From Asparagopsis taxiformis (taxonomy: Eukaryota > Rhodophyta > Florideophyceae > Bonnemaisoniales > Bonnemaisoniaceae), in assembly GCA_030407315.1 (NCBI GenBank), contig JALQPE010003040.1, positions 1 to 23,084 of the forward strand: a stretch of 23,084 nucleotides of DNA, read 5' to 3'. The notes below the pieces were generated by a model. It was not told where the DNA came from, searched no databases, and was given only the letters and a program-made list of their open reading frames with translations. This document shows positions 1-8,141 of this stretch, piece after piece (positions within the stretch are counted from its first letter, which is position 1; each line of letters opens with the position of its first letter). The translations under genes and the position numbers were made by a program.

Positions 1-1637
1 CTCGTGAGAAAGCGAGCAGAACGTATCAATCTTTCCGTAACTAGTGACATCGTAATCATATCGTTGAAATAACACGTGTGAGATTAATGGGTGTGACCAG
101 TAAAGATGCATGTACAAACGGATTGCAATGACAGTTGGAAGAACTGCCGGGTCGCTCGAATAGGCCTTCCAGGCTTGCAAAAAGTGAGAACGGCACGCGC
201 ATTACGCAACGCCGCACGGTGAGACAGGCGGAAGATTGACATGCAAAATGGCCAGCATAAACAGGGAGGTCTGCAGAACAACGTGGACATTTTGTGCACA
301 AAAGCGGTGCAAAAGCTGTGTCTTCGGCGTGTCGAAAACTCGAGCACGACCGCCGACATGACGTGAAAAATGTGCACAGTGTTCCTCAGAGAAGACGCGA
401 CGGAGGTCGAGAGCCCCTAGAGTCGCGCAGTGACGATCACACATTTGCCATCGCAAAGTGGCACGCGTGCGCGAAAGAAAAAGAGCGCCGGAGGTGGTGA
501 AGGGGGAGCGCGAGCGCGAGAAGCGGGATTCAAAAGGCGTCAATGCGCTGTGCGTCATCGGTGAACATCAACCAATCGGTTTGGAAGCGACGATGCAGCG
601 TGGTAGCGACGAACGAAGCGCGTGTGGCGTCGCATTGGGTGTCAATCAATTGCGTGCGTATGGACTGTGCGGATTGCAACCTACGCAAGGCGATGGAGAT
701 AACGATCCGCTTGCGATACTTGTTTGCCACGGTCGAGTGTGGTCAATTGACCACACTAGCATTAATGCTACTTGCACATTGGCGAGAGTGAACTGATGAT
801 TGGTTGTCATGAATTGTGGTTGGCGGCTTGATCCATGAAATTTTTTGTTGGATATATTGTTGAAAGCGTGTGTTTTTGTGGTGTGAGGCGTTTTGAAAAT
901 CTTGCAATCAGCCTTTCTGTGCGCCAGAAAAACCCATTTCCGAACAGCTGTCTCAACACACGTTCTGCTCGACATTGGCTGTTTTCGCCATACCGGCGAT
1001 GTTCACATTGTCAGCATCTCTCACACATGTACAGTCGCAGGATTCAACATGGAACGGGCACCAGAGGGATAACAGCTGTTACGCTTGGTTCACTCGCGCA
1101 TCGCGACTATGATCGCAATAGCTCTCGAATTGAGAAAGTAATCAACTATGGAACACTCTTCCGTATCTGTTTCAGTTCCTTCACGGAAGCCTCAGTGATT
1201 AGCTCGAAAAGCTCTTTCTGCACCAATTTTGTGCATCGCTGCTCCCATTCGTGAACTCCTATTTATTCCAACTTCCGTTCGGAAAATTTAGGAATATGAC
1301 GTCACATTCCTCAGCCGATTGCAGGCCCTTCAGCACGATTCTAATTGTCATCGCACTAAAATCGATAGTGTCATCTCCTATCCCACTGACATAAACATGA
1401 TTCTATTCTCTATTGGCAGAATAGGCTTCACTGAGACTAGAGACCTCAATCCCATTCTAGGTCGGTCGTCTGCTATCCTCTTTCATTTATCCTCCCTCGT
1501 ACTAACTTCGCTACCTACAATATCTGTAAAGCTCGACCACATTACTATCTTCGTATACCACACACCATTACACCATTCCAATATTTACCTTCACACCAAC
1601 ACTATGCTCCATATTTCCTCTCAAGTCCACTCCACGA
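1..1637. other. Intergenic stretch, no gene recognised
   Basis: I see no convincing coding region here. The open frames on both strands are short, overlap one another and have low-complexity, non-protein-like composition. The part near 440-530 is purine-rich and GC-rich. Two abutting perfect palindromes lie at 736-757 and 758-769 and are listed separately. A first exon or a non-coding RNA cannot be excluded. Confidence 0.5.
736..769. repeat. Two abutting perfect palindromes (22 bp and 12 bp)
   Basis: Positions 736-757 form a perfect 22-bp palindrome with half-site AGTGTGGTCAA. Immediately after it, 758-769 (AGCATTAATGCT) is a perfect 12-bp palindrome. They could be dimer-protein binding sites. 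No gene is recognised next to them, so the role is unknown. Confidence 0.6.
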
Positions 1638-1975
1638 GACAGTGTTGTGAACCAATCACGGTACTACCCGCAGACCAATACAATTTGCTATCTACACTAC
1701 TGTCTACAGATTTACCCAGACAGTGCAGTAATACAATACAATGCACTGCCTCAGACAGTAAAATGTACTGTCTGCACATACTGTCTGGCGGCAACACTTC
1801 CGGACAGTAAAATTTACTGTTCTGGACAGTAAATTTTACTGTTTTTGTACTGCCGATTTCGTGCCGTTTATTGCTGCAGCAGTATTCTAAATTTCCAGAC
1901 AGTAATTTTACTGTCTCCGCGCACTGTCTTGGCCAGACAGTAATTTTTACTGTCTCAGACAGTAAATTTACTGTC
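1638..1975. repeat. Palindromic-site array 1 (GACAGTA/TACTGTC)
   Basis: An array of about ten GACAGT and nine ACTGTC half-sites, many paired head-to-head as GACAGTA-AATTT-TACTGTC with short AT-rich centres. It is densest at 1790-1850 and 1900-1975. It is preceded by ACCAATCAC near 1650 and followed by a T-rich run and GTAGTGGATG (1995-2004). The same landmarks flank the array at 7772-8112, so the two are diverged copies of one element of about 350-400 bp. It lies downstream of the ParB-like gene. A cluster of binding sites (iteron-like or regulatory) or a MITE-like repeat are both possible. Confidence 0.8.
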
Positions 1976-2301
1976 TTTTTTCATTCCCAACACCGTAGTG
2001 GATGAATTGGAATTTCTCAGAGTCGAAAACCATGTATGGGCGACACATCATGTAGGCGCTTTCGAAGCCCAGAATCAGCGCTGTTGTATCCCAGGCAGAC
2101 ATGATCCTTTCCAAACCGACACCCACAGACTCTCCGTTTGCTCTTGTGCGCTGGAAAGGGGCGAATGTAGAAGTCTCTGTATCCCGCCAGTTCTACGACG
2201 CTTCCTACCCCGGCGATGGCTGCATTTTCTGCGTCTAGTGAGGGCAATGTGCACAAATGAAATCATAAACATCAGCCTTCCAAATACTTTGTCTTCTTCT
2301 G

Positions 2302-3198
2302 TTAATGTTGTACCCTGTGCACTTCTTCCAGAACGAAAATACTCACAGGTGAGACTTCGCGACACAATGGAGAAGCAATTTCACCACTTGTAGACATCCC
2401 AAACAACTGCTCGCCGACTGATGCTCTTTTCTCGAGAGATGTGGGAAACTCCTTCATCGCAAAATTGTTCTGAACTTCCACCGGCCTTCCCCATACAATA
2501 CAGAACAACTGCCACAGACAGCGAACCATTTTGGGATTGGGTTCTTCTATGAGACTGTAGGGGCGAAGCACACGAAGAATTGACAAGCAACTCTCGTACT
2601 GTGGCTGCCTCCACACAGTTTCTGCCAAATCTTCGCGCTGAGATCCCACGGCGAGCCATCGCCTAATGGATGGCATATTCACGTCGCGAATTGTAACCAT
2701 GCTTGAGCTTCCTTGTTTTTCACCTGCGTTTCGCTCCCAGTACCCATCTCTAAGATCCAAAGTAAGATTCAGGTACTCAATGAAAGTCATCCTCTTCTGC
2801 CTGGATGCCATATCGTTCGCGTTTGATGCTTTCACACTATCTAGAAGGAAAGCAGCACTTGTAATCGGAGATATGTCGACTTCTTCTTCAATCATAGGAA
2901 CAGTGAAATCACGCGGAAGCTCACCGTTCTCTATGAGCTTGATTACAGCTTTCGAACGATGCGCACCATCCAGCACCTCTACCTCACCGGCAATGATCCG
3001 ACCCGTAATTGGGTTGTTGTCATTGTAGCCGTAAACCTGAATGCTCTCGGCAATAACATCGACGTGCCTGTAGTCGATTTCTCGAATCTCGACATATCTT
3101 TTGATCTTGAATGGGTCGATGTGCAATAGCCCATTGCGCCGCTCACCATGAAGGGGACGCCGAGAGGTGCTCGCTGGATTTCTCTTCTCAGAGGACAT
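2302..3198 (-). CDS. ParB/sulfiredoxin-fold protein, copy 1 (family A)
   Basis: A 298-residue open frame. Residues about 35-95 fit the ParB/Srx N-terminal domain: a conserved REIDYRHVD strand-helix, IAESIQVYGY, then NPITGRI and the signature LDGAHRSKAV (residues 76-85), equivalent to the DGHHR/GERR box of ParB-like nucleases and sulfiredoxins. It aligns with the copy-2 protein (REVDDAHVD...GY...QITV...DGLHRRTV). The remaining 200 residues are helical and unassigned; there is no HTH or Walker motif to indicate a bacterial-type ParB. In this superfamily the box binds nucleotide or DNA phosphate; the activity here is unknown. The gene is divergent from family B, with 731 bp between the starts. 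Protein-like frames continue on the same strand beyond the stop to about 1968, and a GTGAGTAT donor-like site lies at about 2352, so the C-terminus is uncertain. Confidence 0.72.
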   Translation of the reverse strand: MSSEKRNPASTSRRPLHGERRNGLLHIDPFKIKRYVEIREIDYRHVDVIAESIQVYGYNDNNPITGRIIAGEVEVLDGAHRSKAVIKLIENGELPRDFTVPMIEEEVDISPITSAAFLLDSVKASNANDMASRQKRMTFIEYLNLTLDLRDGYWERNAGEKQGSSSMVTIRDVNMPSIRRWLAVGSQREDLAETVWRQPQYESCLSILRVLRPYSLIEEPNPKMVRCLWQLFCIVWGRPVEVQNNFAMKEFPTSLEKRASVGEQLFGMSTSGEIASPLCREVSPVSIFVLEEVHRVQH

Positions 3199-3929
3199 CG
3201 AGAAATAGATTCTTCACCTCAATCAGCCACCAGCAGAAAACAATCTTCTCTCCTACCTGCCGTTAAAAACCTTCGGCAACAATCTTGATAAACCTTAAAT
3301 GCACAGTTAAAGAGTTAACCTGAATATTTTCAGGTATACTTTGGCTAGGTAGGGTACGTAATGAGGAATAATTAGGTTCTTCGGCGGCCTTTCAATACAA
3401 TTATTTCGCCAACGGGCATTTCCATTTTTGTTTTGAATTTGAAGTCCCCTCGAGAGATTGAGTTTGAAATCTGCCATCGGAGATTTCAAAACCAATCTCT
3501 TGAGAGGACTTCATCTTCTGTTCGAACTTGTAGACTCGTTCTTACAACCAGTATATAAATATACACATTGATTTCACTGCATCATTCTCGATCCCTGCGT
3601 CTCTTTATACATACACGTCTAGGTTCCGTTATATTGCCACAGCGAAAAATACACCCAATCTACTGGTAATGGCTTCGAGCAGCTCGGAATAAGATCTTTA
3701 TTATATGGTGATGAATGTTCAAGAGAGATGATCATCACGATGTTGGTCTCCCATGTCGCTTGGGACAGTTGTTAGTAATTTATAACCGTTACGAGTTATG
3801 CAAGTATAAAAATAGTAACCTACCAATTTTCTCTCTATCATTCCACACGGATACAAGCTGTACAGTTTCGTCATCTTTCCTATTTCCTCAGTCGATACCT
3901 CTTCCATTCTTTTCCTGGGAATATCCATT
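3199..3929. promoter_or_regulatory. Divergent promoter region between A and B, copy 1
   Basis: This 731-bp gap separates the starts of the divergent ParB-like and Tudor-like genes, so it should hold both promoters. Visible elements are a CCTGAA-tatt-TTCAGG inverted repeat near 3319, a long hairpin at 3441-3512 and a TATATAAATA box near 3550. No transcription start can be assigned. Confidence 0.45.
3441..3512. repeat. 32-bp-arm inverted repeat between A and B
   Basis: The arms 3441-3472 and 3481-3512 are inverted repeats matching at 28 of 32 positions, with an 8-nt loop (GCCATCGG). Placed between divergent genes, it could be an operator or cruciform. It could also be a small fold-back transposon remnant. 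Confidence 0.8.
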
Positions 3930-5318
3930 ATGCAAGACCCAACAGACTTTGTCTCCGAAGGATCAGTCATTGAAGTAGAATGGAGTTTACAAACGAGAGG
4001 AAGGAAACAGAAAAAGGTTTGGTGGGGCGCCAAAGTTTTGAGTACTGCCAAGCCGGACGCGTCCGGAGAACATCGTTTGACTGGAAACTTGTTTGTTACG
4101 CTGCAATATCAATCTAAACACGGTTTCGACCAGTCAGTCTCTACAGCAAAATTATTCAAGAACAATTCGCTGCTGGACATTGACTCTGGAAACATGCTAC
4201 GTTGGAGGTTTGGAGAGCAACTAGCACTAGAGCAGACGATCTCGTCTGCGGGTGAAGACAGTTTCCATAAAAAAGACTGCAAACAAAACTTGTTGAGTCG
4301 ATCCAAGTCCGAGCCGCGCTTAGTTTGCGATGAGAGTCCTCCTGGTCCTAACATCAATGAGGACATATCCAAGCTGTTTCAAAAGGTATCCTACCTCGAA
4401 AGGCAGATTCTCAACTGTCGCGGTTCATCAAGCGCTACTGGACCCATCTTCGGAAACATTGTGTGCGACTACCTGTTCCAGAGAGTTGGCTTAAAACTGG
4501 ACAAACCCCTTTCCTCCAAAATCACGAAGTCTGAAACAGGCCGGGAAGTGAGCTCCCTGGTGCAAGACTATGTGACGGCAAGAGCAGATTGCTCGCTTGA
4601 ACAGTTTTTACAACTTTCCAGGCTATGCGAAGAGAAGAACAACCCAAACACAATTTTCCTGCCGAGCGTCGAGGCGGTTCGAATTTCAACTGGGAGATAT
4701 AAAGAGCTATCGATCCACTTTGGAACATACTATGACCTCTGCAATACTTTAGCTCCTTCCATGTCTACATGCACGAACTCTACTATCCTCAAGTGGAAGA
4801 AAACACGACACGATTCTGGGTCTTCTGTCATTAGAGTTTTGGGAACTCTAGCAGACAGTGCTTCAGAAGATTTTATTCCATCTACAAAGGCTGTTCTTGT
4901 TGGTTCCTCTTTATACAGGAGATCTGAAAACATGAGTAGTACTGTCGTTCTTACTCGAGAATCTGATGAATACGACTATGTCAATTGCAGCTATTCGTAT
5001 CCTTTGGAAGCTCGCGTCCTCTCAAGTCGAGAAATGCAGGAGAACTTTGAGCTGCCGGACAGCAAAAATTTCAAACTGGCCAACTCGTTCTCACTGACCT
5101 GGAAACCTGTTCAAGGCCCTCGTCCATATGGAACTTTCGAGCGCGTTCTCAAGAATGTTGTGTTGGGAACTGCATACTTGAACCTCCCAGCATGCATTTT
5201 CAGTGGACACACCATCTGCAGCGAGCTAGACACAATTGGACATGACGTTATTGTTGGACAGAATAGTTCCCCTGTCGATGCACCTCATCCTACCGTACAC
5301 GATGTCGCCTCCGAGTAA
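3930..5318 (+). CDS. Tudor-like/coiled-coil protein, copy 1 (family B)
   Basis: 462 residues, ATG to TAA, uninterrupted. The N-terminal 100 residues look like a Tudor/agenet-type module: GSVIEVEWSL (11-20), then VWWGAKVL (30-37), closing with LRWRFGE (90-96). The same marks occur in the copy-2 protein (VGSRIEVWF, MWWGGKVV, RSWRFSG). A short predicted coiled coil (about 150-165, KLFQKVSYLERQIL) follows. The C-terminal half shares motifs with copy 2 (VIRVLGTL, VLVGSSLY, SFSLTWKPVQ) but matches no family I can name. Tudor-like modules generally read methylated histone tails or act as chromatin adaptors; that role here is inferred. The neighbour downstream is convergent family C, a pairing kept in both copies. 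Confidence 0.75.
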   Translation: MQDPTDFVSEGSVIEVEWSLQTRGRKQKKVWWGAKVLSTAKPDASGEHRLTGNLFVTLQYQSKHGFDQSVSTAKLFKNNSLLDIDSGNMLRWRFGEQLALEQTISSAGEDSFHKKDCKQNLLSRSKSEPRLVCDESPPGPNINEDISKLFQKVSYLERQILNCRGSSSATGPIFGNIVCDYLFQRVGLKLDKPLSSKITKSETGREVSSLVQDYVTARADCSLEQFLQLSRLCEEKNNPNTIFLPSVEAVRISTGRYKELSIHFGTYYDLCNTLAPSMSTCTNSTILKWKKTRHDSGSSVIRVLGTLADSASEDFIPSTKAVLVGSSLYRRSENMSSTVVLTRESDEYDYVNCSYSYPLEARVLSSREMQENFELPDSKNFKLANSFSLTWKPVQGPRPYGTFERVLKNVVLGTAYLNLPACIFSGHTICSELDTIGHDVIVGQNSSPVDAPHPTVHDVASE

Positions 5319-5925
5319 AACGTTTTCTATGTTTTCTAGATGGGTCTACAAGACTGTTCAGAATTAGCCAACCTCGATTAAGTCGATGGTATCCATCGAT
5401 ACATGCTCCGTATCTTTCTGGCCTGTTCCTTCGTCCAGGGACTGTCTGCATTCTGTAACAATGATTGCCCTCCACTTGGCAAAATATCCCTGAAAATAAT
5501 ACCGGGTATTATTCTTAGGTTTCGTCCAGGGATCGCCTGTAGTCGGTACGAATGATTGCCCTCCACTTGGCAAAATATTCCTCAAAATAATACCCGGTAT
5601 TATTTTCCGCACTACTCTGCCAGGTGGAGCTACGGCATTGGATGGGACTGCACAGGCCCCGAAGCTACTAGAGGCGTGCTCAATGACAGGGTAAAACTCT
5701 TAACCGTAGTAGACATGACGCTTTCTAGTCGCAGAGTGAGCTGAAAAATAAGAACGATAGCTTTTGTTTCCAGTACACCATGTAGTACGTAGCATGCTAG
5801 GGTGCACCTTTTCCACTCATATCCTAGACAGTTTCATATCTAAAGGTTTCTATTTCTCCTCATTCTGCCTCGTCGTAATTATTTTACTTCAAAGGTTATG
5901 AAACTTTACTTATCCGCTTCCATTA
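5319..5925. other. Convergent intergenic region with a duplicated 91-bp unit
   Basis: The space between the 3' ends of B and C of copy 1. It contains the 91-bp tandem duplication described separately and otherwise AT-rich sequence with no open frame that looks coding. Confidence 0.5.
5430..5608. repeat. Two tandem 91-bp units with a palindromic core
   Basis: Unit 1 (5430-5520) and unit 2 (5521-about 5608) both start TTCGTCCAGGGA. They share AATGATTGCCCTCCACTTGG followed by CAAAATAT, and end in an inverted repeat AATAATACC-GGTATTATT. The part between the first block and AATGATTG has diverged. The hairpins sit between two convergent genes, so a transcription-end or insulator role is possible but unproven. 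Confidence 0.8.
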
Positions 5926-7449
5926 TCAATCTTCCTCATCAAGGAAAACTTCAACGTAGCTTTCACTCCCATCTTCTTCATTTCCATGTCCGCTATCCTC
6001 CTCAAATGCGGTACTACGCTGTTCCAAGTGTTGTTCATCGAATTTTTCGTTAGTAATTGTCAGTACATCTTCGCAGAGATGCCTCTTACAGATTCGCTCA
6101 CTCGGCAACATCGCCTTTCCTAATTGTTTGAGCTCGTCTTGTACACTTTCTTCGAAGGTCTGACCTGATTGTACCTTGAAAATTCCTAGAATCCCGGAAG
6201 CGATTGCATAGACAAATCTGAGTGAATTGCAGGAACGTCGCAGGAAAACCATTCTACTCGTGCATTGAAGGAAAGCAATTGCAGTGTTCAGGGCTACCTC
6301 CAGGATATTGATTCTCCTTCGAATCATCCTTTTGGCCACACATCCCGATATCTCGACTTCGTACTGAATGATGACAACCATCTCTTTCCGCTCAGCGATG
6401 AATTGTATCAAGATCTCGGAATTCTTGTCATCCACAACTTTCCGTTCCTCAGGCCTTAGATTTCCGTTGGTCACACGGGTATCGGGGATAACATCCATAT
6501 CTCGAGTGAGATCGTGAGTTGGAAACTCGAAAGTGATAGAGGCGTCCGTTTCCAAGACTAGAGCGAACCCCAGTTCGACAAGGAATCGATGGCGCACCTG
6601 CTCTCTAGACTTGTTCAGGAAACCGAGCACCTTTGTCAGCGCAACTTTCGTAACAGCCAAAGATATTTCACGCTTGCTCAACTGTCCACCATTTCCATCT
6701 GTTTTCCTCCGCTTCCTAGCCCCTCCGTCAATGCTTCCTGCAGGCTGGTTTCGGCCATCGCCAGTGGCACCATAAACAACTTCTTCGATTATTTTGTCCG
6801 GAATGTACTTGTTCTCCTTCCAGACGTTGAACGCATTCGAATCGCGTCCAGAGCTCGAGCCTTCCACTGTACGGCCTGTACCCGACTTTTCCTTCTGAAT
6901 GTTCCGCAGGAGAGACATCACCACTTGGAATCGAAGCTCGATGTTGTTCTTCCCGGTGTTGGATTGGAAAACATCTCTCTTGTCATTGCTCTGCTTCGCA
7001 AACATCATTGCAGAGAGCAGCCTGCACCCACGGAGGTCGTAGATTCCTTGGTTGGTGTAAATTGTCGCCCCAGCATCAATCTTGTCGACCAGCAAAGGTA
7101 CAACAGTTCCAAATACTGCACACAGAAAATTGTAAGGAAACGATAGTTCTGCTGACTGCGAGATGCGCAAACGGTCCCTGTCCTTGTCAGTCATCCCCTT
7201 CTTCGAATTGCCCTGACTCTGCTGTAATAAACCATCACAGATGTCTTTCACACCCTGTAATTCCGTTACTATAAACTCGACGCGACTCATCAGCTTTTCG
7301 ATTTGCTGGCGTTGGGACGTTCGATCATCGTCGATTTCATCCATCCTCTCCCCAATACGACGAACTTCCCCAGTCACTGTCCTGAATCCCTCTCGAATAA
7401 TCCCTGCTAGGCAGTCATTTGGATTTTCCTCACGACGCTGAGATTCCAT
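5926..7449 (-). CDS. Coiled-coil nuclear protein, copy 1 (family C)
   Basis: 507 residues, ATG to TGA, uninterrupted. Residues about 20-80 are heptad-like and strongly charged, consistent with a coiled coil. A first conserved block (about 103-125, SFPYNFLCAVFGTVVPLLVDK) resembles copy 2. A basic cluster ARKRRKTDG (244-252) looks like a nuclear-localisation signal and sits where copy 2 has KRKRL. The following block LAVTKVALTKVLGFLNKSRE (264-283) aligns with LDTSALRALTKFFNNSRR of copy 2. The C-terminus is acidic (EEDSGHGNEEDG...FLDEED). No enzyme motif is seen. This intact copy shows what full-length C looks like and exposes the frame change in copy 2. The function is unknown; a nuclear scaffold or adaptor is plausible. 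Confidence 0.75.
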   Translation of the reverse strand: MESQRREENPNDCLAGIIREGFRTVTGEVRRIGERMDEIDDDRTSQRQQIEKLMSRVEFIVTELQGVKDICDGLLQQSQGNSKKGMTDKDRDRLRISQSAELSFPYNFLCAVFGTVVPLLVDKIDAGATIYTNQGIYDLRGCRLLSAMMFAKQSNDKRDVFQSNTGKNNIELRFQVVMSLLRNIQKEKSGTGRTVEGSSSGRDSNAFNVWKENKYIPDKIIEEVVYGATGDGRNQPAGSIDGGARKRRKTDGNGGQLSKREISLAVTKVALTKVLGFLNKSREQVRHRFLVELGFALVLETDASITFEFPTHDLTRDMDVIPDTRVTNGNLRPEERKVVDDKNSEILIQFIAERKEMVVIIQYEVEISGCVAKRMIRRRINILEVALNTAIAFLQCTSRMVFLRRSCNSLRFVYAIASGILGIFKVQSGQTFEESVQDELKQLGKAMLPSERICKRHLCEDVLTITNEKFDEQHLEQRSTAFEEDSGHGNEEDGSESYVEVFLDEED

Positions 7450-8141
7450 CTTCCGTCAAACTTCGCCTCTCGTTCCAATCGCAAAGTGTCACTCCAGACG
7501 ATTTTGCTGCAACGAGAATGCTAGCAATAGTAACAAATAATGCCAACTACTCTACTCATATCCTCTGAAAACGACCGATTTTCTCCTACCTTTTTTGTAA
7601 CGGTCATTTCCATGTGACCATGCATCCTCTACACTTCTCACTACTAGTAGCTTCAGAATAGTTTCCTCTCTTCTCTACTTGAACTCACATGCAAACACAT
7701 TGTACAACCCTATCCTGGACAACTATTGCAACATTGAATCTCAGAAAATACCAATCACCAATTACTATCAAGGCAGTACTTGCAGGCAGTACAATTCACT
7801 GCCGGAGCCAGTATATTTTACTGCCTGATTCTAATGCCAGGTCATTTGCCAGGGCAGTACTGTATGGCAGTACATTCCATTGCAAAAATCATCAAAAATC
7901 ACTGCATTGCACTACTGCCCTGTGGTACCAGCAAAAATTACTAGAATTTGCTATCGTACAGTACTGCATTCTGCTCCATACCGTACTGCCAGGAAATTTT
8001 GTATTTTACTGCCTGCGGCACTAGAACTGAAAAATTAAAATAGTAATTTTACTGCCTCAGGCACTACATTGCTCAGGCAGTGATTTTTACTGCCTCAGGC
8101 AGTAAATTTACTACATTTTTTGATCTCAAACTCAGTAGTGG
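7450..8141. promoter_or_regulatory. Divergent promoter region between C and D, copy 1
   Basis: A 692-bp gap between the divergent starts of the coiled-coil and oxygenase genes. More than half of it is palindromic-site array 2. The remainder (7450-7740) is AT-rich with no distinct box that I can assign. The array ends about 30 bp before the likely oxygenase ATG, so it probably overlaps that gene's promoter or leader. Confidence 0.45.
7772..8112. repeat. Palindromic-site array 2 (GGCAGTA/TACTGCC)
   Basis: Same layout as the array at 1638-1975: ACCAATCAC near 7750, then many GGCAGTA and TACTGCC half-sites, several head-to-head across AT-rich centres, then a T-rich run and GTAGTGGATG (8135-8144). 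Here the half-site is GGCAGTA instead of GACAGTA, changed in both half-site orientations through most of the array. That indicates homogenisation within the array, or a shift in the specificity of a binding protein. Confidence 0.8.

Noticed and set aside
202..558. 118-codon minus-strand frame as a gene
   Set aside because: It overlaps other frames on both strands, is rich in R/S/H/C from GC-rich repeats, and shows no motif or homologous partner in the window.
1319..1810. 163-codon plus-strand frame
   Set aside because: It runs into palindromic array 1, its composition is low-complexity (S, T, H, I), and no motif is seen.
2302..3198. A true bacterial or plasmid ParB partition protein, and so a prokaryotic window
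   Set aside because: There is no ParA, no HTH domain and no operon structure. The surrounding genes have nuclear-protein features, so only the ParB/Srx fold is claimed.
5926..7449. Family C as a transposase
   Set aside because: I could not find spaced acidic catalytic residues, a DNA-binding domain or any recombinase motif conserved between the two copies.
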